Shown: positions 33,354 through 44,799, counted from the first letter of the stretch. The stretch: 64,000 nucleotides of DNA from Lactiplantibacillus plantarum (GCF_014131735.1 NZ_CP039121.1:3178937-3242936); one strand, 5' to 3'. Notes: generated by a model from the letters alone, not told the origin. Program-made: numbers and translations.

Positions 33354-33410
33354 ACAAAACAAACCGGATTTGGCGACCACGTCATGGTTACCAAATCCGG
33401 TTTGTTTTGT
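33354..33410. terminator. Bidirectional terminator between pgmB and the Cof-type gene
   Basis: A perfect 20-bp inverted repeat (33354-33373 and 33391-33410) of A/C-rich then ACCGGATTTGG sequence, with a 17-nt loop. Convergent genes on both sides. Confidence 0.88.
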
Positions 33411-33483
33411 TTAAGCCAGTCGCTAATCTCACCAGTTGGACTGCTCACTGGAAGCTTATAATTATCAGACTAGCTGTCAATTC

Positions 33484-34251
33484 TCAAATCAAATCAAAAT
33501 GTTGCAATCCTTGGGCAATCCCGCCGTGCATGTTGTCAGCGGTCACGTACCGCGCGAGTTGTTTGACCTGCGGATGACCATTGCCCATTGCAATCGGTGT
33601 CTGGATCATTCGGAACATCTCAATATCATTTAATTGATCACCAAACGCATAGGTCGGTACCTTAGTTAAATGCGCCTTGGTTAAGATATCCTGAATTCCA
33701 ACCGCCTTGGAGACGCCCCATTGCATAGTGTCCAGCGCACGCGGATTATTACGAACAAAATGTAGTCGGCCTCGATATCGCTGCCGATATTGCGCCGCAT
33801 TCAACGGATCAAACGTCAGTAAGAAATTAATATGTTGATGTTCATAAAAGTGCGGTGCGACCCGGGCCGTCTGTCTGAGTGCCCGATAATTACTGGTTGT
33901 CAATGCATCACGATGGCTTAACGCAAAACCGGCGTTATTATAATAAGCTAGCGCATTCTGTTGGCGATTGGCAAAATGAGTAATATCGGTCAAAAGCTCC
34001 TTATCCAGTTCGTGCGCACTCAAAAACTGCCCTTGATACGCGACGTAACTCCCATTCGCACTGACGATTGAATCGATCCCCGTCGTTGTCATCACATCTT
34101 GAACTTCGAATACATTGCGACCCGTGGCAATGACGGGTAGGACGTGGTTAGCTCGTAATTGCTGGATTGCCCGCACACTGCTGGCCGCAACCGTCTTATC
34201 GTCCTGCATTAACGTTCCATCCAAATCAAAAAACACTACTGCTTGATACAA
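33484..34251 (-). CDS. Cof-type HAD-IIB phosphatase
   Basis: A 255-residue member of the Cof/YidA HAD-IIB group that dephosphorylates sugar phosphates, flavin nucleotides or other small metabolites in the cytoplasm. FFDLDGTLMQDD is motif I, VIATGRN motif II, the IIB cap spans about 85-180, and FGDQLNDIEMF with GNGHPQVK are motifs III-IV. The start codon is TTG at 34251, with an AGGGGG site 8 nt upstream. Substrate unknown. Convergent with pgmB. The 332-bp gap to the GH13 gene holds only a terminator. Confidence 0.87.
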   Translation of the reverse strand: MYQAVVFFDLDGTLMQDDKTVAASSVRAIQQLRANHVLPVIATGRNVFEVQDVMTTTGIDSIVSANGSYVAYQGQFLSAHELDKELLTDITHFANRQQNALAYYNNAGFALSHRDALTTSNYRALRQTARVAPHFYEHQHINFLLTFDPLNAAQYRQRYRGRLHFVRNNPRALDTMQWGVSKAVGIQDILTKAHLTKVPTYAFGDQLNDIEMFRMIQTPIAMGNGHPQVKQLARYVTADNMHGGIAQGLQHFDLI

Positions 34252-34424
34252 CCAATTACCCCCTAATTAATCAGTCACTGGCCAATAACCAGCGCCACCA
34301 ATACACTAATTACCTTCGTGATGACGTCTATTTAAAACCATCCGAAAAGGTGCTTTAGTGTTTACCTTTATTATAAGCACCTCGTCTGAACAACGCAGAC
34401 ATTCTGCTTATAAGCGCACAAAAA

Positions 34425-34452
34425 TGCGTGGCCAATCAAGGAAAGCCACGCA
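34425..34452 (-). terminator. Terminator of the glycogen operon
   Basis: TGCGTGGC / GCCACGCA stem with a 12-nt loop and a minus-strand T-run (ATTTTTGTG), about 130 nt past the last gene of the glg operon. Confidence 0.8.
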
Positions 34453-34583
34453 CTAATGTGCCTACGTCTCATTAAGGATCGATGAGTACTTCGTAATACA
34501 TAATCAATAGCGGGGTGCTATTAAAAAGTACAATTATACTATACGGCTGAACCGTACTAACAATCATCAAGTTCCTGTAAAAT

Positions 34584-36401
34584 TTAGGTAAAGTTTTCAA
34601 TAAGGCGCAACTGTTCACCACCCAGCGTCTGCGTCACAAGGCAGCGTTGAATCGCTTGTGCTAATTTTATGGGCACACCACTCAACTTTAAATCGTGACT
34701 CGTCATGGTTCGCGGCTCAGTAGTCACATTGACAATCACCATCACGGTCTGATCAGCCTGCCAATAAAGGTAGCCAATGCCATAATCTGCCAAGTAAAAC
34801 GGCACAAAGTGGGCTGTGTTTAACCACGGGTGCCGTTGACGCCAATTCGCCCAGTCAGCGACAAACTGAACTTGCGCCTGATCTGCGTCCTGCCACGGAT
34901 AAAACGCACGGTTATCAGGGTCTTTCCCCCCCATCATCAACGCCTCATCACCGTAATACAGGCACGGTACACCTGGAAGCGTCAAGAGTAGTTGGACGGC
35001 CAAACGTAGGCGTTGGCGATCTTCGGCTAACATAGTCAGGATTCTGGGCGTATCATGGCTACCGATGTTATTGAAGTTAAAGCGAAACGTCGTAGCGGGA
35101 TAATTTTCCTTGAGGGTCATTAGTTCACGCCACCATTCGGCCGGTGTTAGCGTGCCGTTTAAAACGTGAATAATCAAGCGGCGGAGCGGATAATTCATGA
35201 CAGCCTGTAAGCCGCCGCCCTCTAAGTAGTGCCGGCGCATCCCATACGCTAATTTATGAGAGGCATCCTCCCAAACTTCACCGATCAAAACCTTATCCGG
35301 ATAACGGTCAAGGGTCCGTCGAATTTCAGCAATGAAATCGTCTGGCAACTCATCCGCGACATCTAGGCGCCAGCCATCCACACCGCGTTGCGTCCAATAA
35401 TCAATGACCGAATCGGGTTTACCAAAGATAAAATCGCGGTATGTTGGATCGTCTTTATCAACTGTCGGCAGATCACGGATGCCCCACCAGCTATCGTAAT
35501 CGTGGGGATAATGAATGAATGTGAACCACGGGTAGTACGGACTCGTGGTCGACTGAGTTGCCCCAACCGTCGGGTAATGGCCCGCCTGATTGAAATACTT
35601 AGAATCCACACCAACATGGTTAAAAACACCGTCTAAGATCAGTCGCATACCGGCCCGGTGTACGGCCGCGACCAGGTTATCAAAGTCCGTCAAATCGCCG
35701 ACGACCGGATCAATCTTCAGATAGTCACCCGTATCATACCGATGATTACTGCTGGCCTCAAAGATCGGCGTCAGATAAATAATTGTCACACCGAGTCGCT
35801 GTAAATATGGAATCTTAGCACTAATACCGCGCAAATTACCACCGTAAAAATCCCAGCGTAAAATCGCCCGGTGTTCATCACGCACGTATAGTGGGCGATC
35901 CGTTAGTTGACCATAAATAAAGCTATTTGGCTTGGGCGCATTAACGTGGCCATCCGCGTTGCCATTATTGAAGCGGTCAACAAAGATCTGATAAGCAACC
36001 CCTTCACGATACCATTGTGGCAATGTTTCTACTGCTTTCAAGATTGTCAATTGATACATTTGAACATGCTCGCGCAAGACGTATTGAACGCCCGGGCCAC
36101 CATAACCACCATCAACGCAACCATAATAAGCGGTCATGGTCGCCGTTTCAATCCGAAAATAGTAGAAGTACAGGCCAACCTGGGTCGGTATAAACGTGGC
36201 CGTATACATTGTGGGACTGATTGGATGTAACGGTAAGGCCTGTTCATCATCCCACTGACCATCATGAGCCACGCATAAATCAATCTGCTTAACCGGCGTT
36301 ACTGTCTGAACACTGATTGTGAATTGAACGGGTGTCTGGCGGGTCACGGCACCAAAGGGCGTCTTATACGTGGGTAAAAATGAGTTATACGTTACCTGCA
36401 T
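34584..36401 (-). CDS. apu: GH13 neopullulanase/amylopullulanase-like alpha-glucanase
   Basis: A 605-residue enzyme without signal peptide, so cytoplasmic. The N-terminal 125 residues resemble the CBM34 domain of neopullulanases and cyclomaltodextrinases. The catalytic barrel follows: DGVFNHVG (region I), DGWRLDVADE (Asp nucleophile), LIGEVWED (Glu acid) and NNIGSHDTPR (Asp stabiliser). In the glycogen operon it probably debranches or trims limit dextrins left by GlgP. The lactobacillus glg operon gene is usually called apu or amy, and I use apu from that context. AGGAAGGG site upstream; starts 17 nt after glgP. Confidence 0.87.
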   Translation of the reverse strand: MQVTYNSFLPTYKTPFGAVTRQTPVQFTISVQTVTPVKQIDLCVAHDGQWDDEQALPLHPISPTMYTATFIPTQVGLYFYYFRIETATMTAYYGCVDGGYGGPGVQYVLREHVQMYQLTILKAVETLPQWYREGVAYQIFVDRFNNGNADGHVNAPKPNSFIYGQLTDRPLYVRDEHRAILRWDFYGGNLRGISAKIPYLQRLGVTIIYLTPIFEASSNHRYDTGDYLKIDPVVGDLTDFDNLVAAVHRAGMRLILDGVFNHVGVDSKYFNQAGHYPTVGATQSTTSPYYPWFTFIHYPHDYDSWWGIRDLPTVDKDDPTYRDFIFGKPDSVIDYWTQRGVDGWRLDVADELPDDFIAEIRRTLDRYPDKVLIGEVWEDASHKLAYGMRRHYLEGGGLQAVMNYPLRRLIIHVLNGTLTPAEWWRELMTLKENYPATTFRFNFNNIGSHDTPRILTMLAEDRQRLRLAVQLLLTLPGVPCLYYGDEALMMGGKDPDNRAFYPWQDADQAQVQFVADWANWRQRHPWLNTAHFVPFYLADYGIGYLYWQADQTVMVIVNVTTEPRTMTSHDLKLSGVPIKLAQAIQRCLVTQTLGGEQLRLIENFT

Positions 36402-36418
36402 CCGTCACCCTTCCTTTC

Positions 36419-38815
36419 TTAATTCAGTCGTTCGTGGGGCACTTGCCAAATATCGTCAGCATACCGCGCCACTGCTAAGTCCGCGGCAAAGTGTCCCGAA
36501 GCGGCAATATTGGCTAACGAGCGTTGTTGCCAAGTGGGTTGATTTTGAAAATCACGACTGATCTGCTGTTGTTGGGTGACATAAGCCCGGTAATCGGCTA
36601 AGACAAAGAATTCATCATTATACCGCAGTAATGAATCATAGATTTCCCGACCAACCGTTGGAATTCCCGGAATCGTGCCATCAATCAAACTATCTAAGAG
36701 CCGTTTTAATTCAGGATCAGCATCGTAAAAGTCAGCGGCGTGATAGTTGCCGCGATGGTAATAGTCGTACACTTCATTGACCTTAAGCCCAAACGGATAT
36801 TCATTTTCAGCACCCGCCGCTTGCATAATGTCGATATTCGCGCCGTCATACGTTGCCAATGATAATGCACCGTTGGCCATCAGTTTCATGTTACTAGTCC
36901 CCGACGCTTCTTTGGAGGCCGTTGAAATCTGCTCGCTAACGTCGGCGGCGGGAATGATCAGTTCGGCAATGGAGACCCCGTAGTTCGGAATAAAGACGAT
37001 CTTTAACCGATCACCAATCGCCGGGTCCTGATTCACCATGTCAGCGACGACATTAATGAGTTTGATAATCGCCTTGGCATAGTGATAACTAGGAGCCGCC
37101 TTGGCACCGAAAATGTGTACTCGCGGCACGACTGGCTGTTGCGGATGATCCTTAATGGCAAAATACTCGCGCAAGATTTCAAAGACGTGTAGGAGTTGCC
37201 GCTTATAAGCATGCAACCGTTTGATTTGAACATCGTAAATCGCGTCGGTGCGAATCTTGATCCCCATAGTACGCTGAACGTACGCGGCTAAAGCTTGCTT
37301 GTTAGTCAGTTTAACTTGACCTAACTGGTACAAAAAGTGGTCATCTTGTTGATACGGCAGTAGCGTCTGTAATAAATCTGGTTGCCGCCGCCAGTCCGAA
37401 CCAATCGTCTGATCAATCAATTGCGCTAGTGGTTGGTTCGCCAATTGAACCCACCGCCGGGTTGCAATGCCATTCGTCTTATTATTAAACCGCTCCGGAT
37501 AAACTTGATACAGGCCCCGTAACACATCCGTTTTCAGTAATTCCGTATGCAGTGGCGCGACACCGTTCACACTGTGACTCCCAATCACAGCTAGGTAGGC
37601 CATCCGTACTTGTCCGTTGCCTAAAGGCGCCGTCTGATCAACGAGCGCTTTGCCAAAAATCGGCGTTTGTTGTTCCCGGTAGCGCCGGTCGATTTCCGCA
37701 ATAATCTGATAAATCCGAGGTAGCAGGTTTTTAAACATATCGATTGGCCAAGTCTCGAGGGCCTCTTGTAAAATCGTATGGTTCGTGTAACTCATGACTT
37801 GCGTCGTTAACGTCCACGCAACTTCCCATGAACAGTGATGTTCATCCATTAATAGCCGCATCATCTCAGGGATCACCAGCGTCGGGTGCGTATCGTTAAT
37901 GTGAATCGCGACCTTTTTGCCTAACAATTTGATGCCATGGTGCGTCGCACAAAAATCACGCACGATACTTTGAACACCCGCAGAAGAGAAAAAGTATTCT
38001 TGGCGTAAACGCAGTTGTTGCCCGGCCGAGTTAGAATCGTCAGGATACAAGACCTTGGTAATCTCACTGATTCGATCACGCTGATCCTGCGAAGAATAGG
38101 TCGCACTGGGTGGTAACTCCGCGGACCACAAACGCAAGGTGTTCGTAATATCGTTGTGATACCCGACGATACCAACGTCGTAAGGAACCGCTAGCACGTC
38201 TTCCGTATTTTCAGATTGCGGTTGTAAACTACCATCCGCTTGCGGTTGTAACCACACATTGCCGCCGAACTGGACAATGCAGCTCTTGTTATCGCGCCGG
38301 GTCTCCCACACGTTGCCATGATGGAGCCAATCATCGGGTAATTCTACTTGATAGCCATCCATGAAAACTTGTTTGAACAAGCCGTAACGATAGCGGATGC
38401 CGTTACCGTTGCCGGCAATTTTCAAACTAGCCATCGCGTCCATATAACAGGCTGCCAACCGACCTAATCCTCCGTTACCAAGCGCCGGATCAGGTTCAGC
38501 CTGACTGATTGTCTCAAAGTCTAAGCCTAATTCCGTTAGCCCTTTTTTTACCGTCGTCAATAAGTTGAGATTCAACAAATTAGAAGCGAGTAAGCGTCCC
38601 GGCAAGAACTCGATGGAAAAATAATAGACTTGTTTCTGATGATGATCGCGGTAAAATTTAGCTGTTCGTGTCCAACTCTGACTGTTATAGCGCCGAACTA
38701 GCTGTCCCAGTGCAATAAATTGCCCAATCGTCGAGGTGTCACTCAGCGATGTTGAATACAAGGTCTCAATTTCACTTAGAAAGTCCTTTTTAAATTGCGC
38801 ACACGTTAATTTCAA
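36419..38815 (-). CDS. glgP: Glycogen phosphorylase
   Basis: A 798-residue PLP enzyme that phosphorolyses alpha-1,4 glucan to alpha-glucose 1-phosphate. Visible: NGGLGRLAACYMDAMA near the N-terminus, HINDTHP, KTNGIATRRW, and the PLP-lysine region SKEASGTSNMKLMANGAL. Length is normal. Start choice: the frame opens with GTG at 38821, which abuts the GGGGG site. The TTG at 38815 is 7 nt from it, and glgB uses the same GGGGGTGTGA-then-TTG arrangement, so I use 38815. Fifth gene of the glgBCDAP operon. Confidence 0.93.
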   Translation of the reverse strand: MKLTCAQFKKDFLSEIETLYSTSLSDTSTIGQFIALGQLVRRYNSQSWTRTAKFYRDHHQKQVYYFSIEFLPGRLLASNLLNLNLLTTVKKGLTELGLDFETISQAEPDPALGNGGLGRLAACYMDAMASLKIAGNGNGIRYRYGLFKQVFMDGYQVELPDDWLHHGNVWETRRDNKSCIVQFGGNVWLQPQADGSLQPQSENTEDVLAVPYDVGIVGYHNDITNTLRLWSAELPPSATYSSQDQRDRISEITKVLYPDDSNSAGQQLRLRQEYFFSSAGVQSIVRDFCATHHGIKLLGKKVAIHINDTHPTLVIPEMMRLLMDEHHCSWEVAWTLTTQVMSYTNHTILQEALETWPIDMFKNLLPRIYQIIAEIDRRYREQQTPIFGKALVDQTAPLGNGQVRMAYLAVIGSHSVNGVAPLHTELLKTDVLRGLYQVYPERFNNKTNGIATRRWVQLANQPLAQLIDQTIGSDWRRQPDLLQTLLPYQQDDHFLYQLGQVKLTNKQALAAYVQRTMGIKIRTDAIYDVQIKRLHAYKRQLLHVFEILREYFAIKDHPQQPVVPRVHIFGAKAAPSYHYAKAIIKLINVVADMVNQDPAIGDRLKIVFIPNYGVSIAELIIPAADVSEQISTASKEASGTSNMKLMANGALSLATYDGANIDIMQAAGAENEYPFGLKVNEVYDYYHRGNYHAADFYDADPELKRLLDSLIDGTIPGIPTVGREIYDSLLRYNDEFFVLADYRAYVTQQQQISRDFQNQPTWQQRSLANIAASGHFAADLAVARYADDIWQVPHERLN

Positions 38816-38834
38816 ATTCACACCCCCATCAAAC

Positions 38835-40274
38835 CTAACGCATTAGCTTCTGATAAGTCGCACGGTACTGCTGTGCAGAATGTTCCCAGCCAAAATCACA
38901 AGTCATTGCTTGGTGCTGCAGCTGCCGCCAAACCAGTGGATGCTGCCGATATAAGGTCACGGCTAGAACCATAATTTTACGTAGAACCGCTGGCTGGTAG
39001 TCGTCAAAGCTAAAGCCGGTTCCCTGATCGGTATAGCGATTGTACGGAATGACCGTGTCCCGCAACCCACCGACCGCGTGCACGATCGGTAACGTCCCGT
39101 AATGCATCGCCATCATCTGCGACAAGCCACACGGTTCAAAGGCAGAAGGCATAAGAAAGATATCACTGGCCGCATAGATTTGCTGAGCTAGCTGCGTATC
39201 AAATTGAATCGCGGCGACCACCTTTTGCGGATACGCCGACTGATAGGTGCGTAACGCGCGTTCCAATGCTGGGTCACCCGTTCCCAAAACAATGAGTTGC
39301 ACATCTTGTTGCTGCAAGAATGGATTCAATGCATCCAGCAAGAGGTCGATACCCTTTTGCTTCGTTAACCGAGAAACGACTGCCAATACCGGCACGTTTT
39401 TGACAGGCAACCCTAATCGGCGCTGTAAAGCACGTTTATTCTGACGTTTAGGTTTCAAATTCTTAGCCGAATAATTCGCCGTTAGTGCCAGGTCGGTTGC
39501 GGGATCGTATAATTGCATATCAATGCCATTAAGAATCCCACTCAGTTTGTACCGATTGGCCCGCAGTACCCCGTCGAGACGTTCCCCAAAAGCTGGTGTT
39601 TGAATCTCTTGTGCGTAGGTCGGTGACACCGTATTAACGGCATCTGCAAAGTTAATACCGCCCTTCAGCCAGTTCACTTGATCGTAAAACGCCACGCCGG
39701 CTTCGGTGTAAGTCTCAGTTCCGATTCGAAAGAGACTATCCAAAATAATCGGATCGTAGACACCTTGAAACTGTAAGTTATGAATCGTCAGCACCGTTTT
39801 AATATCACGATACGCTTCGATCCAATAGTACTTTTCAGCTAGCAAGACAGGAATAAACGCCGTATGCCAATCATTGAGTTGTAAAATATCAGGGATATAA
39901 TCGATCTGCTCCATCATTTCACAAACCGCCATCTGAAAGAAGGCAAAGCGTGCACCATCATCCCAATAACCATATAATCCTTCACGACCAAAATAATCTA
40001 AATTATCAATTAGATAATACTGAACGTGCGCGACTGTCAGAGTTTTAATACCGCAATACATCGCATGTTCACCCACTTGAACAGTAAAATGCGTCACTGG
40101 CACTAACTGCTGCTGATATTCGGTCGGCATCTGGTGAGGGTAATACGGAATCACTACACGCGTCTCGATTCCTTCCGCTTGCAAGGCGCGCGGTAACGCC
40201 ATACTAACATCGCCTAAGCCACCAGTCTTATAAAAAGGGGCCGCTTCTGCCGCCGCGAATAATACCCTAGTCAT
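38835..40274 (-). CDS. glgA: Glycogen synthase (ADP-glucose)
   Basis: A 479-residue GT5 enzyme. KTGGLGDV near residue 17 is the ADP-glucose binding loop, LQLNDWHT follows, and the C-terminal half holds SRLTKQKG and PSAFEPCGLSQM with the catalytic Glu. It transfers glucose from ADP-glucose to the growing glycogen chain. Its ATG overlaps the glgD stop by 8 nt, with GGAGG inside glgD, so translation is coupled. Confidence 0.96.
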   Translation of the reverse strand: MTRVLFAAAEAAPFYKTGGLGDVSMALPRALQAEGIETRVVIPYYPHQMPTEYQQQLVPVTHFTVQVGEHAMYCGIKTLTVAHVQYYLIDNLDYFGREGLYGYWDDGARFAFFQMAVCEMMEQIDYIPDILQLNDWHTAFIPVLLAEKYYWIEAYRDIKTVLTIHNLQFQGVYDPIILDSLFRIGTETYTEAGVAFYDQVNWLKGGINFADAVNTVSPTYAQEIQTPAFGERLDGVLRANRYKLSGILNGIDMQLYDPATDLALTANYSAKNLKPKRQNKRALQRRLGLPVKNVPVLAVVSRLTKQKGIDLLLDALNPFLQQQDVQLIVLGTGDPALERALRTYQSAYPQKVVAAIQFDTQLAQQIYAASDIFLMPSAFEPCGLSQMMAMHYGTLPIVHAVGGLRDTVIPYNRYTDQGTGFSFDDYQPAVLRKIMVLAVTLYRQHPLVWRQLQHQAMTCDFGWEHSAQQYRATYQKLMR

Positions 40275-41439
40275 GCACAGCCACCTCCGCTTGTTGAAAG
40301 ACGTGCTGCCCTTTGCTGATGACTAACGGTGTCGTTGAAGTTCCTTTAAGCACTAGGTTGGGCCCGATTACGGCGTCTTTATCGATAATGACGTTTTCTA
40401 ACTTACAACCGGCACCGATCCGGGCCCCCTGCATAATGATGGCATTTTTAACTTGGCTATCACGATTAATCAGTACATCCCGAAAGATGACGGAGTGGTC
40501 AAGTTGCCCTTCAATATAGCCCCCAGTACCACATAAACTATCACGACACTGTGAACCAGTCGCAAAGAACGTCGGGATTTCATTTTTGACCTTGGTGTAA
40601 ATACGGCGCGAACTGTAGAATAACGCTCGGAAATTAGCTTCATCCAAAACGGCCATATTGGCCGCAAAGTAGCTGTTGATATCATGAATATTCGCCTGAA
40701 AGCCCGTATATTCAAAAGCATTAGCGTTATGTTGGATGACTGCTTGCCGCATCAATTCCTCTAGGCTGATCATGTCACCCCGTTGATTGGCCGACTGCAA
40801 TAATTCGATTAAATCGACCGTACTCATCAAGTAAATAGCCATGCTCTTGGCAACTTGTTTCGTCTTCGGGCTAATCTTGGCCTTGCTCATCGGAACGACC
40901 GCCGTTGCTTCTCCCTTAGCAGTCAATTGTAAGATTGTATTTTCGGGAATCAAACTAGCTGGATCAACGCGCTTATAAACCGCCGTCACGGGACTGTTAC
41001 GTTCCTCGTGATACCGTAGTAGCGCCTTTAAATCAATATTACCAACATTGCGAGTACTCATCACTACCGAGTACTCACTCTGGCTGCATTTCAGAAACTG
41101 AATCGAATTATCATAGTAATGGTGCAGTAATGCGGCCTTCTTTTCTGGCGCCACTAATTTCAAGTCATTGTATGGGGACAAGAATAGGCCGCCGCGAATT
41201 GTGTTCAGGCTCCAGTCACGCCCGCTACGCAAATGGTCAGCCACGGAACGCCCTGACCGCGGGACCGTCACCATCACATTTTGAATCCCCGCATTGATGA
41301 CACTCGATAATTGAAAATCAACCAACCGATAACGACCACCAAAGGGTAACATTCCAACTGGCCGAACTGCAGTCAATGGTTGTAACGCGTCACTTGGTTC
41401 CAGTAAATTAATAATGGCACTCACTTGTTCACGTCTCAT
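40267..41439 (-). CDS. glgD: ADP-glucose pyrophosphorylase regulatory subunit
   Basis: A 390-residue nucleotidyltransferase homologue with [16 protein letters not shown] at the N-terminus and a left-handed beta-helix C-terminal domain. It lacks the GGxGTRL signature present in GlgC, as expected for the non-catalytic GlgD of Firmicutes, which forms a heterotetramer with GlgC and boosts its activity. Start overlaps the glgC stop as ATGA. Confidence 0.95.
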   Translation of the reverse strand: MRREQVSAIINLLEPSDALQPLTAVRPVGMLPFGGRYRLVDFQLSSVINAGIQNVMVTVPRSGRSVADHLRSGRDWSLNTIRGGLFLSPYNDLKLVAPEKKAALLHHYYDNSIQFLKCSQSEYSVVMSTRNVGNIDLKALLRYHEERNSPVTAVYKRVDPASLIPENTILQLTAKGEATAVVPMSKAKISPKTKQVAKSMAIYLMSTVDLIELLQSANQRGDMISLEELMRQAVIQHNANAFEYTGFQANIHDINSYFAANMAVLDEANFRALFYSSRRIYTKVKNEIPTFFATGSQCRDSLCGTGGYIEGQLDHSVIFRDVLINRDSQVKNAIIMQGARIGAGCKLENVIIDKDAVIGPNLVLKGTSTTPLVISKGQHVFQQAEVAVHD

Positions 41440-42575
41440 GGTTGTTCCACCCCCATCGTTTCGTGATACCCAACAACTGCAATCTTATCAGTCGTACCAA
41501 TAATCTGGGCATCATCACCAATCACTGCATCTTCGCCAATCAATGCGTGGTCAATCACCACATTTTTTCCAATCGTTGCACCGGGCATAATCATACTGTC
41601 AACCACGCGACTACCCATCCCAACTGACACGCGTTGCGATAAGATTGAATGATCAATTTCGCCCGCAACGTAACAACTATCAACGACCATGGCATTATTG
41701 ACCTGGCTCGTTTCCGTCAAAAACATCGGTGGTAGCACCTCTGCTTTAGAGTAAATCCGCCAGTAACGATCGCCGATATTTAACCGGTTATGGGGCGATA
41801 GGAATTCCATATTGGCTTGCCACAGACTCTTAATCGTTCCAACATCTCGCCAGTAACCCTTAAAAGCATAAGCGTAAACGGATTCATTATTGGCTAAGTA
41901 TGATGGAATGACATTTTTACCAAAGTCTTCAAGTGACTTATCGGTAGCATAACTCTTAACTAAGTAATCCCGCAAAGTCGGCCAATTGAAGATATAAATA
42001 CCCATCGAGGCTTTATCACTCTTAGGATGTTCCGGTTTTTCCTCAAACTCAATGATTCGATCCGTCGCATCCGTATTCATCATGCCAAAGCGTTTGGCTT
42101 CTTCGTTAGTCACGTGGATCACCCCAACGGTCAACGAAGCCTTCTTCTCCTGATGATATTTCAGCATAGCGTCATAATCCATCTTATAAATATGATCGCC
42201 AGATAAGACGAGCAGGTACTTGGGGTCTTGTTGATCAATATATTCGATATTTTGATAAATGGCGTGCGCCGTCCCTTGAAAGAACTTCTCACCTTCACTA
42301 GACGAGTATGGTTGTAAAACCGTCACCCCACCATTTAAGCTATCAAAGCCCCAGCTCGCACCGCTACCAATATGTGCATTCAGTTCTAGGGGTTGATATT
42401 GCGTGATAACCCCAACAGTATTCACACCCGAGTTAGCACAGTTGCTGAGTGTAAAATCAATAATTCGGTAACGACCGCCGAATGGCACGGCGGGCTTAGC
42501 CGTATCCTTTGTCAACTTACCAAGCCGGGTGCCCTGACCGCCCGCTAAAATAATCCCTAACATTTCATCTTGCAT
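41436..42575 (-). CDS. glgC: Glucose-1-phosphate adenylyltransferase, catalytic subunit
   Basis: A 379-residue enzyme making ADP-glucose from ATP and glucose 1-phosphate, the committed step of glycogen synthesis. [13 protein letters not shown] is the nucleotide motif, [11 protein letters not shown] the next conserved block, [11 protein letters not shown] the metal-binding Asp region and EEKPEHPKS the sugar-phosphate block. It overlaps glgB by 11 nt and glgD by 4 nt. Confidence 0.97.
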   Translation of the reverse strand: MQDEMLGIILAGGQGTRLGKLTKDTAKPAVPFGGRYRIIDFTLSNCANSGVNTVGVITQYQPLELNAHIGSGASWGFDSLNGGVTVLQPYSSSEGEKFFQGTAHAIYQNIEYIDQQDPKYLLVLSGDHIYKMDYDAMLKYHQEKKASLTVGVIHVTNEEAKRFGMMNTDATDRIIEFEEKPEHPKSDKASMGIYIFNWPTLRDYLVKSYATDKSLEDFGKNVIPSYLANNESVYAYAFKGYWRDVGTIKSLWQANMEFLSPHNRLNIGDRYWRIYSKAEVLPPMFLTETSQVNNAMVVDSCYVAGEIDHSILSQRVSVGMGSRVVDSMIMPGATIGKNVVIDHALIGEDAVIGDDAQIIGTTDKIAVVGYHETMGVEQP

Positions 42576-44469
42576 GCTTAACTCCCCCTATCACTTTAAC
42601 TGGTCGAATCAACAATGCACCCATCGCCGGCAAGGTCACGGTAAAACTAGCTGGTTGCCCCCGATACGGCTTATCGACCGCCGTAAACGTTGTTTCTAGC
42701 TTTGTCCACGTGCCGCCAAAAGCCTGCGCTTCAGTATTGAGTAACAACTCATAACGGCCACGATACGGTACGCCAATCCGGTAATCTTGACGTTCAACAG
42801 GAACAAAATTGAAAGCAGCGACCACAAAACTGTATTTTCGTTTGGCCTGCCGGATAAACCCCATGGTCGAACTGTCAGGATCATCGGTATGTGTATAAAT
42901 AATCCCCGCAGGATCATGGTCTTGTTCCCACAACGGCCGATTGTGCCGATAGACCGCGTTCAGTTGCGTTGTGAACTGTTGCATCCGATGGTTGAGATCA
43001 TCCTTTAAGTCGACCCATTCCAACGCACTCCAGTCCCGCCACTCTAGAAACTGCCCCCACTCTGAACCCATAAAATTCAGTTGTTTTCCTGGAAAGGCAG
43101 CCATATAAGTTAGCATCGTCCGCAAATTTGCAAACTGATTATAGCGGTCCCCCGGCATTTTATGCATTAATGATTTCTTGCCGTGCACGACTTCATCATG
43201 TGAAAACGGTAGAATAAACCGTTCATCGAACATGTACACGAATGCAAATGTCAGTAGATTAAAGTGATCGTGCCGATATAACGGATCCATCATAAAGAAA
43301 TCCAGGGTATCGTGCATCCACCCCATGTTCCACTTATAGTTAAATCCCAATCCGCCATTGGCCACCGAACCCGTAACCTGCGGATAGGCGGACGACTCTT
43401 CCGCAATCATCAAGATATCGGGATGGTGGGTTAAGACCGTGGTGTTCAACTTTTGTAAAAAGGCGATGCCTTCTAAATTACGATTATCCCCATACTGATT
43501 AACCTGCCCTTCGCGCCCTTCATCATAGTCGCAATACAACATGTTAGAGACAGCATCCACTCGCAAGCCATCTAGATGACACTGGTCGAGCCAATATTCG
43601 GCGCTTGAAATCAGAAAACTCTGAACCTGTGTTTTACCGAGATCAAAATTCCACGCCCCCCAACGACGGTTATTCGCGCGCTCAGGATCAGCGTATTCAA
43701 ATGTCGGCGTACCATCATACTGGTACAACGCATCATAATTGCGAATAAAGTGACCCGGTACCCAATCAACGAATACCCCGATATTCGCTTGGTGACACTG
43801 GTCAACAAAGCTGAGAAAACTGTCACGCTTGCCAAAACGACTGGTTGGCGCAAAATACCCTAATTGCTGATAACCCCAAGACGCATCTAATAAATGTTCC
43901 ATCACGGGCATTAATTCAATGTGGGTATAGCCCCGTTGTTTTACATAGGGAATCAGTTCAGCGGCTAATTCCGCATAAGTGTAGTAGCTACCATCAAGAT
44001 GACGGCGCCACGAACCTAAGTGCACCTCATAAATGTTAATTGGCCGATTGGCAGCGCGCGACTTCTTCCGGCGAGCTAGCCACAAACTATCGTGCCAACG
44101 CATCGTCATCGGCTCAACAACTACGGCCGCATCCCCCGGTTTTCGTTCGAACTGTTGTGCAAACGGGTCAATCTTTAGTTGCACTTGGCCAGTTGGTGTT
44201 GTGATCTGAAACTTGTATAACTGACCCGCATGAACGTTCGGAACTTGTCCTTGCCAAATCCCAGTCGCCCCTAATAACTTTAGTGCGCTTGGTTGCCAGT
44301 CATTAAAATCGCCAACAACCCCGACCGCCTTAGCATGCGGCGCCCAGACGCGAAATACCGCCCGACCAGATGCGGCCAAATGACAGCCTAAGTAATCCTG
44401 ACTATTAAATCCTGCGCCGGTATTAAATAAGTAACTTGCATCATTCATTTCCGTAGTTTGTTTAACCAA
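42565..44469 (-). CDS. glgB: 1,4-alpha-glucan branching enzyme
   Basis: A 634-residue GH13 enzyme that creates alpha-1,6 branches. An N-terminal CBM48-type domain ([20 protein letters not shown]) precedes the barrel. [19 protein letters not shown] (Asp), [10 protein letters not shown] (Glu) and [12 protein letters not shown] (Asp) are the catalytic regions. The start is TTG at 44469, with GGGGG 9 nt upstream. First gene of the operon; a TATAAT on the minus strand at 44520-44525 is a likely -10, but the -35 is poor. The 330-bp gap to oppA holds only this and the oppA terminator. Confidence 0.96.
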   Translation of the reverse strand: MVKQTTEMNDASYLFNTGAGFNSQDYLGCHLAASGRAVFRVWAPHAKAVGVVGDFNDWQPSALKLLGATGIWQGQVPNVHAGQLYKFQITTPTGQVQLKIDPFAQQFERKPGDAAVVVEPMTMRWHDSLWLARRKKSRAANRPINIYEVHLGSWRRHLDGSYYTYAELAAELIPYVKQRGYTHIELMPVMEHLLDASWGYQQLGYFAPTSRFGKRDSFLSFVDQCHQANIGVFVDWVPGHFIRNYDALYQYDGTPTFEYADPERANNRRWGAWNFDLGKTQVQSFLISSAEYWLDQCHLDGLRVDAVSNMLYCDYDEGREGQVNQYGDNRNLEGIAFLQKLNTTVLTHHPDILMIAEESSAYPQVTGSVANGGLGFNYKWNMGWMHDTLDFFMMDPLYRHDHFNLLTFAFVYMFDERFILPFSHDEVVHGKKSLMHKMPGDRYNQFANLRTMLTYMAAFPGKQLNFMGSEWGQFLEWRDWSALEWVDLKDDLNHRMQQFTTQLNAVYRHNRPLWEQDHDPAGIIYTHTDDPDSSTMGFIRQAKRKYSFVVAAFNFVPVERQDYRIGVPYRGRYELLLNTEAQAFGGTWTKLETTFTAVDKPYRGQPASFTVTLPAMGALLIRPVKVIGGVKHAR

Positions 44470-44718
44470 AGCATCACACCCCCTATGTGATTAACTGAGC
44501 AGTTTATAAAATTAATCTTATTATAAGAAGGTGACAGGGTGTTTGCCTATCCTTGATAAGGTCGCCTTACTTAGTGGTCAAACAGGGCACAAACCCCTAA
44601 AAGATAACGATTATTATGACTGGTCACCCAGAACACTGCAAACTGATTCAGGACAACTATTCACAGTTAAGCCCGTGGTTATCCGTTTTATTGCGCCGTT
44701 TGCCAAAACATCAAAAAA

Positions 44719-44746
44719 AGCCCGAAAAAACGCGTTTTTTCGGGCT
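44719..44746 (-). terminator. Terminator after oppA
   Basis: A 28-bp perfect palindrome with arms AGCCCGAAAAAACG / CGTTTTTTCGGGCT and a further T-run on the minus strand, 53 nt past the oppA stop. Confidence 0.85.
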
Positions 44747-44799
44747 AGTTGATTTATTCAATTACATTTCTATCAAATTAATAATATTTATCTGACTGA

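Noticed and set aside
44531..44752. 73-codon plus-strand frame upstream of glgB
   Set aside because: Ends inside the oppA terminator palindrome and has no ribosome site.
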